NCBI RefSeq assembly: GCF_017353175.1
Contig: NZ_JAFMYW010000001.1
Span: forward strand, 186,001-250,000
Length of the DNA: 64,000 bases
Source: Fibrella forsythiae
Lineage (GTDB): Bacteria > Bacteroidota > Bacteroidia > Cytophagales > Spirosomataceae
Reading direction: 5' to 3'
The notes below the pieces were generated by a model. It was not told the DNA's origin and did not search any database. It worked only from the letters and a program-made list of their open reading frames with translations. Within the stretch, counting starts at the first letter, position 1. Every line of letters begins with the position of its first letter. Shown one piece after another: positions 60,441-64,000 of this stretch. The translations under genes and the position numbers were made by a program.

Positions 60441-61088
60441 ATGACTCCGACCGAAACCACGCTTCCCATCCACGACACGCAGGCAATAGCGCCGTTTGAT
60501 GAGGCTGCCGAGAAAAAGGCCAAAAAAGAGAAGAAGAAAAAGAAAAAAGCCAGCAAAGGCGTAGAAACCATGTTTCGCACCACGTTGGCCAACCACCTGC
60601 GGCTGAGCGAAATGGCCGATCGGAAAGCGAACCTGATGATTTCGATCAATGCTATCCTGATCTCGATCACGATGTCGTCGTTCCTGAAGCCAGTAACCGG
60701 CATGGAACGGCTGCTGATTCCTGAAATTCTGCTGCTGCTCGTTTCGCTTATTACGGTAGTGATATCAATTTTCGCCACTAAGCCCACATTTTCGCTCAAG
60801 CAGAAAATGGCCCCGGATGGGGCCGACGACCCCGCCAGCAAACGCCCGATTGATCTGCTGTTTTTCGGCGACTACACCCAGCTAACGGCTGCTGAGTATC
60901 GTAAGCAGTTACGTGATCTGATCGACGATGACAAACGGCTCTACAATAGTCTGATCGATAATATATATGCGCAGGGGCGGGTGCTTATCAAGAAATACCG
61001 GCTGCTCACGATCGCTTACAGCTTTTTCATGATCGGCTTTTCGGTGGTGGTGGTTTGCTGCGTAATCGTGTTGTTGCTCAATCGTTAA
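60441..61088 (+). CDS. Orphan Pycsar-effector-like membrane protein (DUF5706/PycTM)
   Basis: With the ATG at 60441 the protein has 215 residues. A Lys-rich charged stretch (KKAKKEKKKKKKASKG) precedes the signature ETMFRTTLANHLRLSEMADR followed by KANLMISINAILISI, typical of DUF5706/PycTM effectors in Bacteroidota. Three or four membrane helices follow (about 63-82, 90-113 and 190-214), with a soluble segment between. Pycsar effectors bind cyclic CMP or UMP and disrupt the membrane on phage infection. No pyrimidine cyclase or HD-domain gene is next to it; the downstream neighbour is convergent, its stop overlapping by 3 bases. Confidence 0.75.
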   Translation: MTPTETTLPIHDTQAIAPFDEAAEKKAKKEKKKKKKASKGVETMFRTTLANHLRLSEMADRKANLMISINAILISITMSSFLKPVTGMERLLIPEILLLLVSLITVVISIFATKPTFSLKQKMAPDGADDPASKRPIDLLFFGDYTQLTAAEYRKQLRDLIDDDKRLYNSLIDNIYAQGRVLIKKYRLLTIAYSFFMIGFSVVVVCCVIVLLLNR

Positions 61089-62203
61089 TTACCCAGGCCT
61101 TTTATCTGCACACCACGGCCGTTAGGGTCCTGAAAAACGGTTCGCGCCTTTTGGGGGTCATTAATCAAGGCAAAGAAATCGTCGAGGTAGGCGAGCGTTT
61201 GTTTAACGTACCCACGTTCCACCCGCTTTTCGTTTGTGTAAATCGCGTAAATCTGTGGCTTTAATGTATTGAACCGGGCTATTACTTGCCTTAGCACAGA
61301 TTGAGGGTAGATAGGCCCACGGTAGAGCCGCTCCTGTACGGATGAAATATTGAGCTGTTCAGCAGGTTTGGCATAAGGCGCCGCCACAATTCCCGAGTGG
61401 TCAAAATCATACGGAATTGGTAGCGGCCGGGCTTTGGTTGAATCGGTAACCAGGCGAACGTTATGCTGATAAACCACCGACCAATCCGTATTGCCGATCA
61501 TGTACTCAAAAATAGCCATGGTAGCCGTTGCGAGTGTATCGCAGTTCTCGGCGCGATACCTGCTTTTGTACACCTTCGATCGGTTTCGTCTAGCCACGTC
61601 GCTGTCATCTTCCAGCAAAATGCCCCATCTGGAATAAATCGCCTGTTTTTTCGCCGAATCGGCGTAGGTGACCTGCGCCAGACGGGCCTTGAAACTCAGA
61701 TCGGTGAACAGATTATACAGTTTGTAGACCAGATACTCATTCACAACGTAGGCTTCGTTGTTGCAGTGGGTCACGAGTTTCAGCGCCGATTGTTTCGCAA
61801 AAGGTGTGCCTTTGGCCGGCTGCTTGGGAACGGTCAGGTATAGAGGCGGGAATGTACAGTTGGCAGAGCTACGTCTGAAATGTCCACGTACCTGAAGGTT
61901 GATCGGTAATTGCACGGTGCCGCCTGAATCAGCCGCTACAGTCAGCATCGCGGGATGTTTTAGTCCCTTTTCGTCTGCTTTCGGCGGAATCCTGTCACGA
62001 AGTATCGGTTGCATGCGGGCCGTAATAGTCAGCGATAACACATCATCGGTCGTGAAAAGTGGTTTCACCTCCGGTGCTTTTTTAGTCTTTAGCTTTTTCT
62101 GCTTGGTTGAGGCTAGTGAGTCAGTCTGGCCAGCTGCATTCAGTGAAGCGAACGTGAGAACAAGTAATATCGGGTAGCTTATCAGGGATAGAATTGATTT
62201 CAT
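61085..62203 (-). CDS. Secreted protein with kinase-like (CotH/HipA-type) motifs, tandem paralogue 1
   Basis: The 372-residue protein has a signal peptide (LISYPILLVLTFASLNAAGQ). It shares most of its length with the neighbour at 62218-63345: RGHFRRSSANC-FPPLYL, PFAKQSALKLVTHCN, EYLVYKLYNLFTDLSFKARL, GILLEDDSDVARRN, FEYMIGNTDWSVVYQHNVRL and PIPYDFDHSG. A Lys in LKLVTHC, a D-x8-N motif (DWSVVYQHN) and DFD recall the Lys/catalytic-loop/metal-loop layout of atypical secreted kinases such as CotH. The family is conserved in Bacteroidota without an assigned function; the kinase idea is inference. It overlaps the convergent neighbour's stop. Confidence 0.7.
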   Translation of the reverse strand: MKSILSLISYPILLVLTFASLNAAGQTDSLASTKQKKLKTKKAPEVKPLFTTDDVLSLTITARMQPILRDRIPPKADEKGLKHPAMLTVAADSGGTVQLPINLQVRGHFRRSSANCTFPPLYLTVPKQPAKGTPFAKQSALKLVTHCNNEAYVVNEYLVYKLYNLFTDLSFKARLAQVTYADSAKKQAIYSRWGILLEDDSDVARRNRSKVYKSRYRAENCDTLATATMAIFEYMIGNTDWSVVYQHNVRLVTDSTKARPLPIPYDFDHSGIVAAPYAKPAEQLNISSVQERLYRGPIYPQSVLRQVIARFNTLKPQIYAIYTNEKRVERGYVKQTLAYLDDFFALINDPQKARTVFQDPNGRGVQIKGLGN

Positions 62204-62217
62204 GGTGAGGGTCGTTG

Positions 62218-63345
62218 TTACTTGAAGCTGCTGAACAGAATACCGCCGGTATCTCCGTTGAAGAAGTTATTTCTGACGGCAGCAGGGTCATTGATAACGG
62301 CATAGAAGGCGTCAAGGAAACGCAGGGTCTGCTTCACATACGACCGATTAAGGCGCTTATCGGTCTCGTAGAGTGCGTAAAACTTGGGTTTCAACGTGTT
62401 GAATTCCGTAAAGACCTGCTTTAGTAGCCAACCCGGATACAAGGGGCCGCGGTATTGGCGCTCGGGAACGCCCGTTGTGTTATCCGGTTCGAGCGCGTGG
62501 GCATACGGAGCATCAACCAGCGCTGCATGATCGAAATCGTAGGGAATTACCATCGGCTTTCTATTCTCTGGTTTAGTGACCAGCCGAACATTGTGCCGAT
62601 ACATAACAGACCAGTCAATATTACCGATCATGTATTCGAACACTGCCAGCCGAGCCATCGAAAGCGAATCAGCCGCAATGGCTTCAACTCCTTTTTTTAG
62701 CTCGGTTGCCCCGTTTCGTTTGGCCATGTCGTCTTCGTCTTCAATCAAAAAACCCCAGCGGGTTTCTGTTTGCCGCTTTCGCAACGAATCCACATAGCTA
62801 ACGCGAGCCAGACGGGCACGAAAACTAAGGTCGGTGACCTGGTTGTAGAGCTTGTAGATAATGTACTCGCGAACTACGTAATCTTCTGCCTGACAATGGG
62901 TTACGAGTTTTAACTTGTTCTGTTTAGCAAAGAGGGTGCCCTTTGTTTTTTTCTTGGGGAAATCAAGATACAGGGGTGGGAAGTCACAGTTATTGGCATT
63001 CCGGCGAAAATTGCCGCGGACAAGCAGGGTAAGTGGCAGGCTTACCATTTCGGCTTTCGCCAACTCTGTATACGTCAACAGGGCTGCATGCTTGATGGAC
63101 AAGGAGTCGTCTTTAGGTTTAGTACGGTCGCGAACAATGTTCTGCATTCGGGCCGTGAGCGTGAACGTAAGCGGATCCTCGCGCAGGAAGAGGTCTGTTG
63201 TTTTGTTTTTGGTAGCGGGAGCAAAGGACGTACCTGAGTTAATTGCTTTATGCTGGCCAGTACTGTCTGTTTGAGCTATGCTGGCACCAGGCAAGGTCAG
63301 CAGACTCAAAAAAAGCGGAAGGAAAAAAAGTGCAGTCAGTTTCAT
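62218..63345 (-). CDS. Secreted protein with kinase-like motifs, tandem paralogue 2
   Basis: The 375-residue protein is a close paralogue of its downstream neighbour, 14 bases away, and surely arose by tandem duplication. It has a signal peptide (LTALFFLPLFLSLLTLPGAS) and the same landmarks: RGNFRRNANNCDFPPLYLDF, LFAKQNKLKLVTHCQ, EYIIYKLYNQVTDLSFRARL, GFLIEDEDDMAKRN, FEYMIGNIDWSVMYRHNVRL and VIPYDFDHAA. All four candidate catalytic positions are kept in both copies, so both may be functional. The C-terminus differs (FNGDTGGILFSSFK). Confidence 0.7.
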   Translation of the reverse strand: MKLTALFFLPLFLSLLTLPGASIAQTDSTGQHKAINSGTSFAPATKNKTTDLFLREDPLTFTLTARMQNIVRDRTKPKDDSLSIKHAALLTYTELAKAEMVSLPLTLLVRGNFRRNANNCDFPPLYLDFPKKKTKGTLFAKQNKLKLVTHCQAEDYVVREYIIYKLYNQVTDLSFRARLARVSYVDSLRKRQTETRWGFLIEDEDDMAKRNGATELKKGVEAIAADSLSMARLAVFEYMIGNIDWSVMYRHNVRLVTKPENRKPMVIPYDFDHAALVDAPYAHALEPDNTTGVPERQYRGPLYPGWLLKQVFTEFNTLKPKFYALYETDKRLNRSYVKQTLRFLDAFYAVINDPAAVRNNFFNGDTGGILFSSFK

Positions 63346-63734
63346 CGCTGCTCAATTTACAGAACAAGCCGTTTAGGTGGGCATGTGGCTGCCAAAGGAT
63401 TTTTGCGGGCAGAACCGTAGAGATGGGAAACGGGAGGGCTAAGAGATGCTGACGCCCCAACGCTGTACTGTTGTATGATCATTTATTCAGAAAACAGGGC
63501 CAGTATTTGGCCCTGTTTAACGGAAAAAGTCACGCTGGGCGTGCCCGAAGAACTGGGTGGTTGGAGCAGGAAAGCTCGACAACAAACTAATGGAGCTCAT
63601 CCTGAGCAGTGGCAGCGCTGGGCTGCTCATACGGGAAAACGTACTGGTAATCAAAGTCCCCGGTATGATCTGTGAAGGAGGCTTGTACCTGTTGGTACAC
63701 GACACAAATCCCGGAGTAAATTCGTTTTAGTCAC
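63346..63734. other. Intergenic stretch with a stable hairpin
   Basis: The gap holds a perfect 11-base stem AAACAGGGCCA/TGGCCCTGTTT with a 5-base loop (63492-63518), usable as a terminator in either direction, more likely for the sigma factor gene read leftward. A short open frame on the plus strand (63591-63731, MELILSSGSAGLLIREN...) has some protein-like texture but no support. Nothing else is seen. Confidence 0.45.
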
Positions 63735-64000
63735 TCAAAAATTCAGGCGGTAAGTGTATTGTTCGCGTATCTTGTCACGGGTACGCTTTAATCGCATTTT
63801 AACGGCACTGTCTTTTAAATTGTACCGCCGGGCGATCTCCTTTATATCGAGATCATGTTCATACTTCAATTCAAGCAACTTAACTTCTTCATTGGAAATC
63901 GTTTGAATGGCGAGGGTCAGCGTTTGTAATTGTTCTTCGTGCTGCTCAGTGTCTGACTCGTCGGCTATCATATGGGCCAGCTCTTCGTCAATGGTCACTG
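63735..64000 (-). CDS. Sigma-70 family (ECF-type) factor, C-terminal part only
   Basis: The frame runs off the right edge, so the N-terminus is missing. The visible residues contain the region 4 pattern IQTISNEEVKLLELKYEHDL followed by DIKEIARRYNLKDSAVKMRL and KRTRDKIREQY, the helix-turn-helix that reads the -35 element. An acidic stretch (ADESDTEQHEEQLQ) precedes it. The start at 63998 is an in-frame GTG and probably not the real one. Confidence 0.8.
   Translation of the reverse strand, partial: VTIDEELAHMIADESDTEQHEEQLQTLTLAIQTISNEEVKLLELKYEHDLDIKEIARRYNLKDSAVKMRLKRTRDKIREQYTYRLNF

Noticed and set aside
63517-63705. Minus-strand frame of 62 residues
   Set aside because: Ser/Pro-rich low-information sequence covering the hairpin region; no support.
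63591-63731. Short plus-strand frame of 46 residues
   Set aside because: Some protein-like texture but no start signal, homology or context; it ends right at the convergent sigma factor stop.
1-64000. CRISPR array, tRNA, rRNA or prophage
   Set aside because: No regularly spaced repeats, no tRNA cloverleaf or rRNA landmarks, and no phage structural genes apart from the T6SS parts were noticed.

Overview
The window looks like a chromosomal segment of a Cytophagales bacterium (Bacteroidota), probably close to Spirosoma. The grounds are a Bacteroidota-type (subtype iii) type VI secretion system (T6SS), TAnnTTTG-like promoter -7 boxes, DUF2490, DUF6814 and DUF5706 family proteins, and roughly even GC content. 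No rRNA, tRNA or CRISPR array was seen.

Region 1 (1-19.5 kb) is most of a T6SS-iii locus, split into several transcription units. A leftward unit tssB-tssC-tssD continues into an OmpA-domain protein, a membrane-anchored helix-hairpin-helix protein, a 59-residue membrane protein and an HNH-nuclease-like gene cut by the left edge. A second leftward unit carries two TssO-like genes, a PKD-domain TssP candidate, a TssR candidate and tssH (ClpV-like). tssG stands alone on the plus strand. A third leftward unit is tssE-tssF plus an unusual outer-membrane barrel protein. vgrG (tssI) and a coupled TPR gene run rightward. tssK, tssN and PAAR genes are not seen and may lie beyond the left edge. A shared 16-bp motif forms an inverted repeat before tssB and a direct repeat in the tssE/vgrG divergent promoter, which suggests one regulator for these units.

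Region 2 (19.6-23.2 kb) holds housekeeping-like genes: a DUF2490 protein, a VOC protein, a membrane protein, a short-chain dehydrogenase and an AraC-type regulator. Region 3 (23.3-38.3 kb) is a leftward fermentation and stress module: phosphoketolase, acetate kinase, three universal stress proteins, two P-type cation ATPases and a D-lactate dehydrogenase broken by an internal deletion, followed upstream by a two-component system. A near-perfect FNR-type box precedes the first stress-protein gene. Together these suggest low-oxygen energy metabolism, in which acetyl phosphate is made and used for ATP.

Region 4 (38.3-47.1 kb) is mixed: a 45-residue basic protein, a secreted coiled-coil protein, a THUMP-like methyltransferase, a membrane-tailed hydrolase, a sterol-desaturase-family protein, a GyrI-like protein, a WYL regulator, a metallo-beta-lactamase-fold protein and a cytochrome c/FG-GAP lipoprotein. 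Region 5 (47.4-58.7 kb) is a long rightward organic-acid uptake and activation array: a solitary IS1 InsA-like DNA-binding protein, a porin, an MHS-type transporter, two small membrane proteins, a transporter-fused histidine kinase, a single-domain response regulator, a propionyl-CoA-synthetase-like enzyme and acetyl-CoA synthetase. Region 6 (58.9-64 kb) has a cytochrome c-fused PQQ-type sugar dehydrogenase, an orphan Pycsar-effector-like membrane protein, a tandem pair of secreted proteins with kinase-like motifs, and the end of a sigma factor gene.

Across the whole window the heptamer ACGTACC and its complement GGTACGT recur about once per kilobase, in genes and in gaps, far above chance.
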